Shown: in pieces, positions 1 to 14,700 of the stretch
Layout of the letters: every line of letters starts with the position of its first letter
Numbering within the stretch: position 1 is the stretch's first letter
Assembly (NCBI RefSeq): GCF_028769735.1
Contig: NC_088178.1
Span: 26,743,357-26,807,356, forward strand
Source: Zonotrichia leucophrys gambelii
Lineage: Eukaryota; Chordata; Aves; Passeriformes; Passerellidae
Direction: 5' to 3'
DNA: 64,000 nt
Notes under the pieces: model-generated
The model's input: only the letters and a program-made list of their open reading frames with translations
Told to the model about the DNA's origin: nothing
The model's database searches: none
Made by a program: the position numbers and the translations under genes

Positions 1-1940
1 AATATGCATCAAATTTAAAAGAAAGAAAAAAAACAACAACAAAAACCCAATTAATCAAAAAATATAAAAGAGGATCTTTCTCAATTTTGTTTTTAACAGT
101 AGCCTGATGGTTATGAGCTGACCAAGATCTTGTAAGAGAAACAATTTTGTCAGTATCTGAGTGTAAAATCTGAGGTGTGGAGACCCATATTTGTGGAAGC
201 CAAGAGCTCAGGCAGCCTGTGGGAGCTGGGAAGCTCATGGCTATGGGCCAGTCTGCAGCTGGGACACCTCAGCATCCATCAGTTACAGAGAGACCAAAAA
301 ATGACTCCCAACTCCCCAGTTCAGCACTTGCTGTACTCAGGTAGTAAACAGAGAGGACAATGCTAGACTGTGAAGATCCAGAGTATGGCACATTAATCAC
401 AGGTGTTTTCTGTGACCACTGCGGGAGGAAACACTTCATCACATCCAGATGCTGTCAAATGAAGCCTTGAGCAATTCTCTGGTGACTTGGAGGACAGTAA
501 CAGCAGTACCCTGAGATGAGACAAGGTCTCACTACCTGCTTTTCACCTTCTATTTCCATTTTATGGAAAAGAAACTGCCCAAGGAGTCCTGCAGTTCTCT
601 GGGCTATTCCTCAAAACACACTTCCAACCTCTTCCCTACCCACCAATGACTGCTGGAAGATCTACAAACACTGGGAACAACAGCCCCATTTTGCCTCCTT
701 CCACCTTCTAATTCTTTGAAGTGTCACTAAAAGCTCCACACTTTGATGAACAACAATCACCATTTTTTCCCCTCAAATCTAGTTCTCATGGGATTTTTGT
801 TTCTAGCACAAACCTGACAACTAGACTAGCAATTTTTTAACATTTGCTGAGAACAGTCAAACTTTCAACACTGAAAATGTTCAGCCTTAGGCAGACTCTC
901 ACCTTGAGTGAGAGCTTTGCATGTCTTGGTGTGGAGATGCAAAAAGCTGCATTTTTGAGTGTGCATGGTGCCAGGGGAGCAGCAGGGAGAAATTAAATGA
1001 ATCTCATATTAATGACCTTCTGATGGCATCTGTAAGATGTTGTTTTCCAACATTTAACTTGCATTTCTCTTTCCCAATCAGCTTTTTATTTTAGCTTACA
1101 GCTACACAAGCCTTTTATTTTTTCTATTATCTTCCTACATTTTCTCATTACTTAATGCTTTTCCTTTTTGTTCTATCCTTGCTCCTGCCTACCTCACAAT
1201 CTTTTCCTGTAAGCAGATCAACCTCTAGTCCAGCTGGATGAAATGCTTAATCACTGCTTGAAACTCCTTCCCCTGCACACTGAACAATTTCCTCCATCAC
1301 AATTTTCTCACAGCACACAAAGATCTCTGTCTATCCTCAGATTTGCCTCTAGTATGTGATACAAAATGAATTACATTATATTTTAATAAACCTCGTACCG
1401 ATCCCTTGAGGATAAATTGAACGACAAAAGATTATTTTATATTGCTTTCAATGCAGCTTTTTGTCAGTGTGAAGAATGTGAGCTTGGGCTTTAACATAAC
1501 ATATGCACTCTGAAAATAGTTTCCCTGGTCTGGGGGGATATCCCTTGAGAGCTCTGAGGTTTTGCTCAGTTATTTCCTTGGTTAGACAAGAGAAACAAGA
1601 GCAGCACCACTGAAATTTCTAGGAATTGCTTGGATGGCCTGCCAACAAAACATCTTCAGCATGTTTCTCAGAATAGGTGTAAAAATTTCAAAAAAATTAA
1701 CAGAAAAAAAGAGAAAATCTCCATTTATCACCTCATATGGTGTACTCAAAAGTTTGTGAGTCGACAAAGTTAATATCAATTCGCAGGAGCCGATATGACA
1801 AACAACAGAAAAACCACATTGTGACTGGGCAGATAATGTCACCAGAATGAAATGCCAAGACAGTTTTGGTGATGGATGAGAACTACGAGCTATGAGCTAT
1901 GTATGAGATGCACTTTCAGCGAGGGGAGAGGTTTTTATAC
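1..1940 (-). other. DAB1: DAB1 intron downstream of the Tyr220 exon (partial)
   Basis: This is AT-rich intron sequence. I looked here for the next coding exon, which should encode VPTSQKKEGVYDVP, and did not find it on the minus strand, so it must lie beyond the window edge. Short open frames at 175-366, 516-719 and 1582-1842 have no recognisable protein character. The stretch 1381-1500 keeps a few CpGs in otherwise AT-rich sequence. I see no repeat element. Confidence 0.7.
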
Positions 1941-2006
1941 CTGATAAATGTTTTCCTCCGTTTCAGGCTCACGGATGGGCTCGTGTCCAGCCTCAAACAC
2001 AATGTA
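1941..2006 (-). CDS. DAB1: DAB1 exon carrying Tyr220 (human residues 200-221), likely cassette
   Basis: This 66-nt, 22-codon exon starts YIVFEAGHEPI and ends PETEENIYQ. The acceptor is CTGCTGCCATAG before 2006, and the donor after 1941 is GTATAA, again without G at +5. Both ends are phase 0. The Tyr220 site would be completed as Tyr-Gln-Val-Pro by the next exon, which lies beyond position 1. Tyr220 and Tyr232 are known as the Crk-family docking sites of DAB1. The one difference I see from human is Asp212 to Glu. A plus-strand open frame over 1899-2183 overlaps it and is a shadow. Confidence 0.94.
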
Positions 2007-3336
2007 CTATGGCAGCAGCGCCAGAGAGGGACAGTCAGAGATGAAACAGAAGGGAAAAAGGCCGTTTGGAATTCCACGTCAAAACAAAGGCACGCATTAA
2101 AGAAACAACTTCAAAGCACAGGCTGGCAGCAGGACAACTGGTTTGTTGGGAGGCACCAGGAAAGGTTGTTTCATATTTCATGAACAGGCCTAAATCTCCT
2201 CTTAATGATCATTAGAGCAACTCCCTAATTCTTCCTCGCCAGGGAGACTGCCTGTGGCCCAGTATTAATTTTCTGAAGGCAACGTGAATTTTGCCTCTTT
2301 TACATAATGGCAATTATTTCCACATATATTTATTGTCTATGAATAGAAGTGCTAAATCCAAGCTGGGAGAACGGGCTGGTGTGTGTGGAACAGGCCACAT
2401 GGCAAAAGGCTGGCACAACACTTTTTCATTTTCAGGTTCTTGCTTTATTGTGAAGAGTACAGAACAAAACTCCTGACATTATAATAGCTAAACAGTAATT
2501 TAGGGCATCCTGACTCTTATCATCTTCCTTGCTGCACCTTAGGCACTGTTCAATATTCACTAATGGTTGAATTGGATCCTTTCAGTGTGACTCCCACTGA
2601 TATGCCTAAGTGGAAGAACACAGAATCCCCAGGAAAAAAAAAAAAGTAAACTATCACATATTTTGTTTCAGCACAAAAACACGAGAATGAAATTACATCT
2701 TTTTCTCCTTCACACTCAGCAGGGTATTGGACATGAATATATTGACACATTTCTGATAATCATCTTTGCTCCCAGACATTTTTCTTGGATGGAGCAAGAC
2801 TTAAATTTCAGATCTATTATTAAATTGTAGCTCAAACACCAACCAGGGAGTGTGTTACAACATCAATGCTACTGCTGGTTTTTTTTCCCAAATATTCACC
2901 CTCTGAATTAAATTCTGGCTCCATAGAAAACAAAAACAAAATGTCAACTTATTACTATGAGAACAAGATACCACCTTCCCTAATTCTCAGAGTAGTTCCC
3001 TTTTCAGTTAAGAGCTTGTATTAAAAAATAATGACAAATCTCATTTTGAAACTTGAAATCTGGATACACAAGCCACATTTTAAGTAGTATTTATGACATA
3101 TTTCATCTAATATTTCTATACTCCAGCTGAAACATTCCATTCTATACAGACATATTGTGCTATTACTTACAGCTTCATCTCTAAATATGCTACTTTCTGT
3201 GGAGGTTTTAAAGGTTTCTCACAAGAGCTCACTTAGTAAATTTCAAAACATCTTGCTCAAGATTTTGGCTGTGTTTGAAGATAACATGTATCTAGTCATT
3301 TCTGAAACTCCAAGGCCATACAGCTTCAGAAATTAC
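2007..3336 (-). other. DAB1: DAB1 intron between the Tyr198 and Tyr220 exons
   Basis: This intron of about 1.33 kb has AG/GT ends set by the flanking exons. It is unique AT-rich sequence with short A/T runs (for example at 2634-2644), no transposon I can recognise and no coding signal. The transcript-strand tract before 2006 is CTCTCTGG-rich and may hold the branch and pyrimidine signals. Confidence 0.75.
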
Positions 3337-3375
3337 CTGGTATACAGGATCTTCTACATCTTCTTCCAAAATTGT
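3337..3375 (-). CDS. DAB1: DAB1 small exon carrying Tyr198 (human residues 187-199), likely cassette
   Basis: This 39-nt, 13-codon exon encodes TILEEDVEDPVYQ, identical to the human segment as I remember it. The acceptor is a pyrimidine-rich tract ending GCTGTAG before 3375. The donor after 3337 is GTAATT, without G at +5. Both ends are phase 0, so inclusion or skipping keeps the frame. Known biology: vertebrate DAB1 transcripts are alternatively spliced in this tyrosine region during brain and retina development, with isoforms lacking the Tyr198/Tyr220 exons. Skipping would join Tyr185-Gln directly to a later exon and change the Src/SH2 motif. The short size and weak donor fit regulated splicing, but the sequence alone does not prove it. 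Confidence 0.94.
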
Positions 3376-4875
<1,500 letters not shown>

Positions 4876-7800
4876 CTAAAAAAAACAAACAACAGTAGAG
4901 AATATCCATCAGAATGTTTGATTAAAAAGCAGTATTATTCACCTTCACCACTTTATCTGGACCCCAACACATTCTGATATGAAAACCAATTAATATCTGA
5001 ACTCTTTAAGCCTCTTTTCTCCTCAAAATCTAATGAAATTTGACTTGCTTTAGTAGGTTGACTAAAACCTTCCACTGATGATTTTTCTAGGTATCTTTAA
5101 GTGAAATATAATTAAATAAAAAATGTACTACCTAGCTACTACCTACACAGCATCCCAGGCACAGAATCAGTATTTCTTGGTACAGAAATAAGCAGAGGCT
5201 GCAGAAACCTGTAGCTTCACACAGGGAGACTCCCAGGCCAGGCAGATCTGCAGAGCTCCAGCTGAGATCTCCAATACCTCAAGGAATCAGTTCCAAACCT
5301 GCCTCATCTCCACAAAAATCAGCAACAGCCAGTGCAAGAGGCTTCACTTCAAGCAGTAACGCAGCTCCAAATACTTATTTTCCTCAGAAAATGAATGTAA
5401 ATGTAATTATTCAACTGGAAATCAATGCTGAATGCAAAAGTCCACATTTTACTTAAAATCCCACTTTGGTGAATTGTAATAATAAAAAGACTTAATTTTA
5501 ACTGTGTGAGCAAACTCTGTCCAGAGTCAGGACATGAATCTGAGGCTCTTAGAAGCATCTCTTGTAGTGCCAGAATCTTTCTCACTTTGCACTAAACAGC
5601 ATTTTATCATCAAAGTAATAGAGAAGTATTTCCACTTAAAATAATGTCCTTGTAAAGCTTATCTAAAACAATCTATTAGTTTCAATTTCTACCTTCTGAT
5701 ATACTGACCTACTCTTGTATCATCTAGGGATAATGCTATTTCTGAGAGCAGGCAAAGCCTCACAGAGAATTCTTTGGAGGTCCAGATTCCTGCTGGCTCT
5801 GAGAAAAAGCACATCTTGAAAACCAGCATGGTATCCAGGCAATCTCTAAACAAGCAGTTATTTTTGGAGTTTAAGAAAGAGAAAGTTAAAGTTTCAAAAA
5901 GCAGAAGGAGGGAGGATGTCTGTGTGTGGCAGGGAAAAGGCTGAGGGTGCACAGGGCAGGATCTGAAAGGAGAGGCAGCCTGCAAGAGATGGATGGCTCC
6001 ATATAAAACAAAAGACTGGACATGTTTCATTTTCATTTCACAGTAAATGGCTCTTAATGTGCCCATATCAAGATTGCTTGCTCGTGGCACAGTTAAGTGT
6101 TGCCAGTGACTGCAGGCAGAACGGGGCTCAGCTGAAGGTGCACTTCAGACTCTCCTGACGTGCTGAGCGTTTAAAATTAATGATGGGATCTTACTTAGAT
6201 AATACAGGGATATTGATTTATTAGGTTTTTTTGAAAACCAAGTTACATGCTATCTGTTAGGATGAAATGAAATGTTCCCATCTCTCTATTCTGCATATGA
6301 CAGGGAACGTTATCTGTGGCTCCTATTAAATCAAAGTTCTCTGACATTGCTTTATTGATTGCCAGGCAGCGTTTTGCACTGAAATTAAACGGTGATCAGA
6401 TGCCTTCCTCATGGAATTAAATCTGAAGATTGTTCTACCATGGAAGAGTATCACCCATAAGGTAAGAGAGCAGATGGAGAAGCTCCAATTTATTTGGGAA
6501 TCCACATTCACTGTTCAAAAATTGTTACATTTCCAATGGTTATGATATTTTACACACTGTATCAATAGAAATAAAAATTAAGTAAAGGTGACTGCAATTA
6601 TTCTTCTCTGTATTTTACTGGATGGAGTGTTTAGGGAGAGCTTTTCACTTGTCTGAGGGACACTGAGTTACAACACACATGTGAAATGCAATGATGCACG
6701 CACACATCTGCATTCAAATGTAGATATAAACACATCTGTGTTTTCATAGCCCTCAGTTCACCTCATGTGTCCTTTCTACATATTCCAATGATCCATTCTA
6801 AGCACTATTTACTGAGTGCCTGACTTTTTACACCTGAAGGGCAGAAATGGGGCTCCTGTTGCAGTCAGGAGAGATTCACCACCATAAAATGCAAGATGAG
6901 AATCCTGTTACTAGTGGCCACAAGAACATAAAGTAACTATTTCTCAACTGATGGGTCTTTCTGACACTCCTGTATGCCAATACTGATGGATTCCATCACA
7001 CATTATTTGAAGTTTTTATTCTGAGAGCTGCTACAAACCATTTACCAATCTGTAAGTGAGGTATCAAATTGTTTTGGAGCACTGCAGCACGACAGAACAA
7101 ATTATAGAGAAGACTTAATTTGTATTATGGTTCAACACAGTCAATTACATATTGCAAAGATTAGAAAGTAATTTAACATTTAAGTTTCAGTTGTTAACAA
7201 AATCCACAGCCTCCAAATTATTTTAGGTCTCCTGTGACTTTAGTCACTGTTGCGAATGTTGGAGATTTTAAATGGAAGAGCAGATAAAGTCTCAAACTGG
7301 GTAACAAGACATTCTTGTGATGCATGAGTTCTTTTTCTTAGGCTAAACACAATGGCATTGTTATATTTTATTCATATACTAAGATGTTTTTAGCCTGGTG
7401 TTAAACTCAAAAGTCCAAAACACCCATGTGCACCAAGCCTGCTGCCTCTCCTCTTCCCCTTAATTTTACTCTGGTCTCTGCCACCAGCCATTGTTTCCTC
7501 TCCTTTTCTCCATTCCATCCCCTGCTTCTCCTCTTCCCCCAGGTCGCTCCCTGTACATCACACTGAATTGATTTAGCTGCCTCTGAGATCTGTAGCATTT
7601 CTAATTTCCCTCAGGCTGCTTGGCACCTATCATAAATTTTTTCACCCCTTATCCTCATCTTGCCCCTTTATTTCCACGCTGTAGCCTCCAGTGCCACTAA
7701 ATCAATTAAGTCAATCAATTAAGTACTTGGAGGGTCCAGCAATCATGTCAAAAATGTGAGTTAGATGGCATGAGAAAGTCACTGCTTTACTATCGCTATT

Positions 7801-8289
7801 TCTCTTTTAATGAGGTTGTCTATTTAGTGGAGCCTGGGGCACAGTGTTAAGAGCCACAACAACAAAAAAAAATATCCTGCAAGCTGCAAATCCTCCTGGA
7901 AAAGCTGCCCCACCACAAGCAGGAGGCTTGTTCCACACAGTATTACATCCACCAGGACGAGTCTCACAGGGATTGGGGCTGCACAGCCTCTCACCTGGAG
8001 TAACTGCAAGCTGAGCCTGGATTCAGAGAGCTGGGATCAGCTGGGAGCTCCACTATGGATGCTGGGATGTGGGATGCACATGGACCAGGCCTATTGCTGC
8101 CTATTCACACTGGAATAAGCAATAAAACATTTTGCTGGTGTAAACTCCCTGAACATCTCAGTAACCCAGCAAACGGCAGAGTCCTTAATGGATTCATAAT
8201 AAAATAACTTCATGGGCCATAGTTTCAGCCAGGCTGCAAGTCCCCTCTATTCCAACTGGGACTGCCAGTTCTGTAGGTGCCCATGGCAT
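4876..8289 (-). other. DAB1: DAB1 large intron (3' part), unique sequence
   Basis: This is the 3' end of an intron of about 18.3 kb (4876-23181). The acceptor tract at 4876-4884 is a T run on the transcript strand. The rest is AT-rich unique sequence. Open frames at 5689-6090 and other places have no recognisable features. Positions 6050-6190 retain several CpGs. No repeats stand out. Confidence 0.65.
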
Positions 8290-8346
8290 CAGGGTTGGGT
8301 TTCAGGTGTTTTTTAGGGCCCCTTCCAACCTAAACCATTCCATGAC
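8290..8346 (+). mobile_element. CR1 LINE 3'-end fragment
   Basis: The stretch ggccccttccaacctaaacc near 8317-8336, followed by attccatga, matches the conserved 3' terminal region of avian CR1 retrotransposons, where consensus tails read ...ccttccaaccc/taaaccattctatga. Only the tail is recognisable; upstream sequence has diverged or is truncated, as is usual for CR1. No coding sequence of the element remains. Confidence 0.65.
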
Positions 8347-8386
8347 ATGAAATATCTGAATTCTCTACTGCAGATTCAAATCTAGC

Positions 8387-8770
8387 TGTCGCAGACATCC
8401 TTTAAGAGAAATCCTTTCTTTAGGATTTTTCCTCCTGAGAAGCTGAGAGGCCTCAGGAAAAAAATGTAAACATTGATTATCTGCTGCTGTGGAATGCAAC
8501 AGGTGCATCTGTGATTGGTCTCATGTGGTTGTTTCTAATTAATGGCCAATCACAGTCAGCTGGCTTAGACAGAGAGCTCGAGCCACAAGCCTTTGTTATC
8601 ATTCTTTGCTATTCTATTCTTAGCCAGCCTTCTGATGAAGTCCTTTCTTCTATTCTTTTAGTATAGTTTTAATATAATATATATCATAAAATAATAAATC
8701 AGCCCTCTGAAACATGGAGTCAGATCCTGGTCTCTTCCCTCATCCAAGAACCCCTGTGAACACTGTCACA
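8387..8770 (+). mobile_element. Solo LTR of an avian endogenous retrovirus
   Basis: This 384-bp element begins TGTCGCAGAC and ends ACTGTCACA, giving the TG...CA ends of a retroviral LTR. It is flanked by a 6-bp direct repeat with one mismatch (tctagc before, tctagt after), which fits the 6-bp target duplication of class II (ERVK-like) elements. An AATAAA signal lies at 8693-8698, and the TATA-like tract aatataatatatat precedes it. I recognise the sequence as a repeat common in songbird genomes but will not give a family name. There is no internal retroviral region next to it, so it arose by LTR-LTR recombination. It is antisense to DAB1. Confidence 0.88.
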
Positions 8771-11700
8771 TCTAGTCTTGTAACTTCTGAAAGTTTTAAG
8801 AGGTGGACAGCAGTCCCTCTATGTAGACAGCTAAAAAAACACCACCCAAACCCCCAAAAACTCTTCCTGACATAGGTTTTTTTCCTTGGTACCCATTAAG
8901 GTGCATGGATACCTCTCAAGCAGTTGTGAACCCTTCCACTTCCTCTCCCTCTAGAGAAAAGTGCATTTCAGTGGGACTGTGTACACACAATTTGGAGGAA
9001 AAGTCAACAGTCTCAAATGTCAGAGTGAAATGAAAAACACATCAATAAACTGCATTTGCATCACAAACTTTCTCGTGTTTTTTTCTGGAACTTGGTATTT
9101 GGATGGCAGATGGGGTGGCAAGACATCAGCCCCATGAGATAAGGCAGGGGATGAGCAGATGGGGAAAAGACACAACCACTGCAAAAAATTCTCAGTTTCA
9201 TGTGAAATAGCAGAGAGGAGACAGCTCAGTGTCATTTCAGAGCTACAGCTGCCAACAACTTCAAACTCCCTGCAAATTACTACTGGACACAGCACAGGGT
9301 GACTGAGAAACATCTTATTTCCCATCTGACAGCCCTTCCCTACTGTCATGAACACTTCAGTCACTTGCCCATGGAGAGGGGACAGAACAAACAATATATG
9401 ACAGATCACTGTAATCTGCCTTAAATGTGATAGTGCTTAGTGTGAGGAAAACACTTGATAGCCCAAAAAAATCTGTTATATAAACATTTACTGCAACATG
9501 TGGAAAATTTTATCAGGTTTGATCTAGGAAAGGAAGAGAGCTGTAGAACTTAGGCTTAGCAAATTATCACAATACTGAATTCCTACAAGAAGAGCAAGGA
9601 GTTTTGAAACAAAACATCATTGCAATTCAGCTTTCAAAAAGAAATGCCACGTATGAAAAACTGAAAAGCAAAACCCACTGGAAACCTCTTGCAGAGATTT
9701 CAGTATAGGCAGGCATTTCCCAGCACTGGCCAAGACCATCAGTTTTGGTCATAAAAGAGCATAAACTGAAAAAGAAACATGGAGTGGGGGCTGAACCCTT
9801 CCCTCTGAAGGAGACTGAAAATGAACAGCCCAGTCCTAAATCTGAGCCAGAGCCACTCATGGAATGTAGGCTGAACAACAGATTATGGACTTTCCTTCTG
9901 CAAAAACACCCCACCCCAAGAACAGGAGCAGAAAAGGAAAATGTAACCTCCAGAGGGTTCCCCAAGCCTGAAGGGCCCTCTCACATGGCAGCCTGTAAGG
10001 ATGGCTTCACAATGAGAAGAAAATAAATCTGTCTAATCCCCGTGCTTCCTCCACACACACTGATTTTGCAGACAATAACCTGAGGAAAGACTTTTCCAAG
10101 TGCCAGCTACTAAAAGGCATCTCAGTGCACAAGCTCTGCAATAAAAACACTTGGCACAAAAAGCTCACTTGGAGATTATATGCAGATCAAAGCTTGGTCT
10201 GTGTAGCACAAAGGGGCACATGAAATATGGTGCAGATAAAGAGAAGAATCAAAACAGATTTAGCCCCAGCTCTTGCAGACTCAGTCCCTCCAGGGGGGCA
10301 GCCGTCTGGCTGTGACACAGCACAGCACCCACAGAAGTGTAAATTTAATTTCCTTTTAATAACAATAACAAACTCGTAAGAGCTATTCTCTTCCTGCAGC
10401 CGAGGAGACTGAAGCAAAGAAACCCAGATTATGTGACTTCCTGAGCTTAGCAGCTGAGTCAGGAGGGAGAGAGTCAGTGAGCAAGATCCTGTGTGAGGAT
10501 AAGAACCTGCCCAAGTCCAGGGCTACACTAAGCTCTGCCTGTACACTCCATCCTAAATAAAGGCAAGTACTTCCCAGGAGCACCACAGGTAAGAGCCTGT
10601 TTGGTTGGACTCAGGAAAAAAGAGCTTAAAAGGTTACTTGGGCCAAAAAAAATCCAAATTAATCCTCAGCATTCCCTTTGCTTGATGAAAAAAGCATCCT
10701 GAGGCTGCCTTTATCTCATCTGGGGAGCCAGAGTGGGACATTCCAGAGAGAGCAAAGGCAATGCCCTTGTGGGAGCCTCTGTGACAGACACACCCAGTGA
10801 TGCTTTCAGCTGGTGTGGCCCTGTCCCCAGCCCCAGAGTCAATTAAGGCAGCAGGACATGGCTCTGCCAGCACAGCAGCCTAATTGTGATGAATGGATCT
10901 CTGATATTGAGCTGGCTGGGTGCTCCAAGAACCTAATTTGTGAAAAGAGAACAGCACTAAGGTAATAAACTTCTGTCCAGCTCTCATAATTTGTAATAAT
11001 GTCTGACAAAGACCAGATATGAATTTAGTTATTGGTCATTGTCTTCAGAAGCAAATGCTAAGTTGCTCATGCAGAAGATCCATTTATTAGATATATGAAT
11101 TTGGAAAGGGGCAAAACAAAACTGGAACACACATGTGGCAAATTTCCCTTCTTCACTTCAAAGGCTTTTCAACTTTTTATTTATCACGAGTGAAAGTAGC
11201 TAAAACTCAAAACCCTTGTCCAATTACTACGAAGCCCAGGTTATCTTTTAAATACACACCTGCAAATTTTGTTCCGGGACAAAGAAAATCCTAAAGGGCA
11301 AGGAAACATTTTCAGAGAGCTTTGGAAAGACAGATGTGCTACACTGAAGCTGAGATGCTGGGCCTCCCATGAGCCTTGTGCTATTTCCTTATCGTTCTGC
11401 ATCTGACACAGCCATTGATGGTTAAAGCAAAGGATCTGCACAGCAAAAGCAAGAAGCATCAAACCTCATCCTTGATACTGAAGTCAACGGCCCCATCAGC
11501 TCAGCAGTGCCCCAAATTCCATCTGCAAGGAGCACCTACAGGCTGCAGGGCATTGTTTTGTGTTGCCATTTCACTGTTTCAGTGTCCTGCACAGGGAACA
11601 GCCCTTGCCTGTAAGTCACTGTGACATTCTTTGGGATGGCAGCTGCTCAGTGGTCACTGTGGGATTCCCAGGGCTGTAACACATCCGAGTGCATTCCCCC

Positions 11701-14700
11701 TGAGCTCCCACCTCACCGCCCTCTGCAAAATGGTCAGTGGATCAAAACAGCCATAAACATGCCAGTATTGCCCCCTCCTCTCAAGCCAAAGGTTCCATAG
11801 AGCTCAAATAGAGCACCTTTGACCACAATTTGTATTTTTTCCTGATAGACTCTGTAGGACTCATCGATTAAATCTTGAATTTGAGGGAGCACACTATTCT
11901 GTAATGAGACAGTTTGCTGCAGTATCACTGAACCTCTCCATATTTTCACTGTGTTCATCTTTAGAGCTTGTGAATGTCCTTTGAGCAGCCCTTACTTTTT
12001 ACAAGATTCTTTTGTTCCTTTACACCAATATTCTTCACCCTCCTGAAATGCTCTTGATTTACATGAACAGCACAAGCAATTCTTTCATACAACTCCTGGG
12101 AGATTTGGAAGTAATTTTTTTGGCTTTAGCTGTCTCAGATCTTAACTGCTTCAGATTCAGCAAGCATTACCAGCCACCCTCTTCTTGTAGCCTGTGATTT
12201 GAAAAACTCCTCAGTGAGAGGCAGCCACTGATTCTCTTGATTTCTCATGCAACCCCTGTAAAGCAGAGCTTGAAAAGATCACAAAAACCATACTCAAATT
12301 TAAGTTGCACTGGATAGTCATCAAACAGAAACTTCCTTGGACCATAAATCTATTTGCACAATGTAAGAAACTTTACTGGAAAAGGGGGAAAAGGACAAGA
12401 GGGATTTATTTTGTATTTCTCTATCTATCTCCCAGATACTCTCCCTAATTTAGTAAGACTTTAAAGGCAGCTGAGAGAAAGCACAGGTACAGGGAAGAAC
12501 AAGAGCGGAAAAGGATGCTATGAATTCACAAGCTGTGTACAACCAGTATGTTGTGCTCACGAGCCAGTTGAAAATGATGCAAAACAGTTGGGAATTTCAC
12601 ATGACACCATCCTGGTATTGTTCAAACACAGAAGTGATTTCATAAGCAGAAATTAGCCAAGGTACAGAAGCAAGAAGACAATGATAGACTGCTTTCAGTG
12701 GCTGGTGATGGACTTAGGGTTCCTGTATGTCACCAAAAATGACCCTGTAGTGATGAGCTTTACTATCCAGAAACACCATCATGAACAACCAATCCTGGTC
12801 ATAAAGACCAAACCATTTTGTTTTCAGTTTCCCTACAGAAAAAAAAGAGAGGAAACCTTTTCCTCTGAGTTACAGTTGCACGTATAAGCAAGCCTCAGAC
12901 AATCCCATAAATGGGATCATTCATCAATAAATCCTTCATTTGTTCAGGTCCCACAGCAGACACTTCACCTCGGATATAAACCATCCGTAGCAACATGACA
13001 AGTGTGTGTGCAGTACTTGAGCCCTAAGATAAGAATAAAATAAAATGTAAAAGGCAAACCTCAAAGAGACTCTAAAGCAGAATAAAGAACTTGCAGGTGA
13101 TTTTTTGCTCTGTTTTCTTTTTCTTTTCCCTTTGCATTATCCCAAGGTAGGAATTCCTGAAGCTGCCCTAGGCAGGGGCTTGGCATATTATGTTCCAGCA
13201 GTTCTATATTTTAACTTAGGCAGTGGACACTGTTTTTAAGCTCTGCCCTGGCATCTTCCAACAGCAATCCTGCAGTTCCCATTTGCATATTGTAGTGCCC
13301 AGAGTTGTTTCTTCCCTGCTCATTTTCATGTAAAGCAGGATGAATGTTTGGTTTTAGTCTTCTGCTGCTAATTGAAAATCTCCAAAAGCAAACTTTGATT
13401 AACTCTCCACACTCAGACCTGACCACACAGCTGAGAGCACAGATCAGCTCTGTTGGCTTTTCTCTCTCCCTGCCTTGCTTTTCTGTCCTGGCACACACAG
13501 GATCTGCCTTTCAGAAAAGCTCCCTGGCAGTGCTGCCCTCACCTTTTACTGAAACGCAGCAGCAAAGCCTTTCACAGCTGTGGATGCTGCCTTGTTTCCT
13601 ACTTATTCCTTTCACTCTCGCCCCTCTGCAGCTCCTGCACACTTCTTGTCTTTGCTTCTCGCCATCAAACCTGAACTTACTCATTTCTGCACTCCCAGCA
13701 CTGCTCAGCACTGAGCCTTGTGCATGCACAGGTTATGCTCACAAGTGCCTTACACTTTAAAATACTTCCAAATTCCTGTGTCACTCACAGGAAAGCATTT
13801 GGCTAATTAAAGATCTGCACATAAAACCTTTTACAAACCAACTCAGCCTTTTTAAAAGCAAGGACATAATAAAAAAACTGGATTCAAATCCATATTTAGA
13901 CTATCTAAAAAGCAAAAAAAAAAAGTACTTTGAGCTATGCAGAGCCAGGGCTGGGAGCCATATGCAATATTTTTAGACACCCAGATTTCTTATTTGCTTT
14001 AAATGTCAGGGCACTCCAACTAATTAGTGTTCTGCCTCACCTATTCACAGTGCTGCCTTTAAAGCCAGCAGGAATGCTGCTGCCTGTTTCACTGGGAGTT
14101 CCATGTTGTGGAATGAGGATGGGAACCACGAAGGATTAGGAAGTACTGACAGCAGAGAGAGGCAGGATGCTACAATTTAATGACACAAGAGGCACTGCTG
14201 TAATTCCACAATTGGCACCACGTGCTGGGAGCACCTGGGAGATGCTGTTCCAGCCCCTGGGCTCCCCTGACACACGGGCTGCCACGTGCTGAGCACACAC
14301 AGCACCCACCACAAAGGTCAGCAGTACAGGGATCTCATTTGGGAAGACAACTTTTACAAACAGCTGTTTTTGTACTAAGCAAAGATCTACTGGTATGTGA
14401 AATTTATGGCTTGTTCAACTGAAAGAGAGGGATGAAAGCAGGTATTTGTGTTTGGCATCCAGTGGCAGTGGCCTTTCCTCTTCTCCTTCCACAAGGACCT
14501 TATTACATAAACTAAGAGGGATAAAAAAGGTATTTATTCATCCCTATGGACTATCAGAGTGAACAATGCTCTTGCTGGCTTCCCTGTGTTCCTGAAGGCA
14601 GAACATCACCCAATGACTTTACTTCCAATAAGCATCTATTACTATCACCTGAAAACTCCATGTACATTTAAAAGTAATCTTCTGTAGTTTCCCCCTCTAA

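Noticed and set aside
1..1940. Expected next DAB1 exon encoding VPTSQKKEGVYDVP
   Set aside because: Searched on the minus strand; no matching stretch, so it must lie beyond the window.
1899..2183. 94-codon plus-strand open frame
   Set aside because: Antisense shadow of the DAB1 Tyr220 exon.
5689..6090. 133-codon minus-strand frame
   Set aside because: On the DAB1 strand but without flanking splice sites that fit the DAB1 frame, and no recognisable family. The known neighbouring exons already join perfectly without it.
13211..13760. Cluster of overlapping frames up to 138 codons
   Set aside because: Same reason: composition-driven, open on both strands, no recognisable protein.
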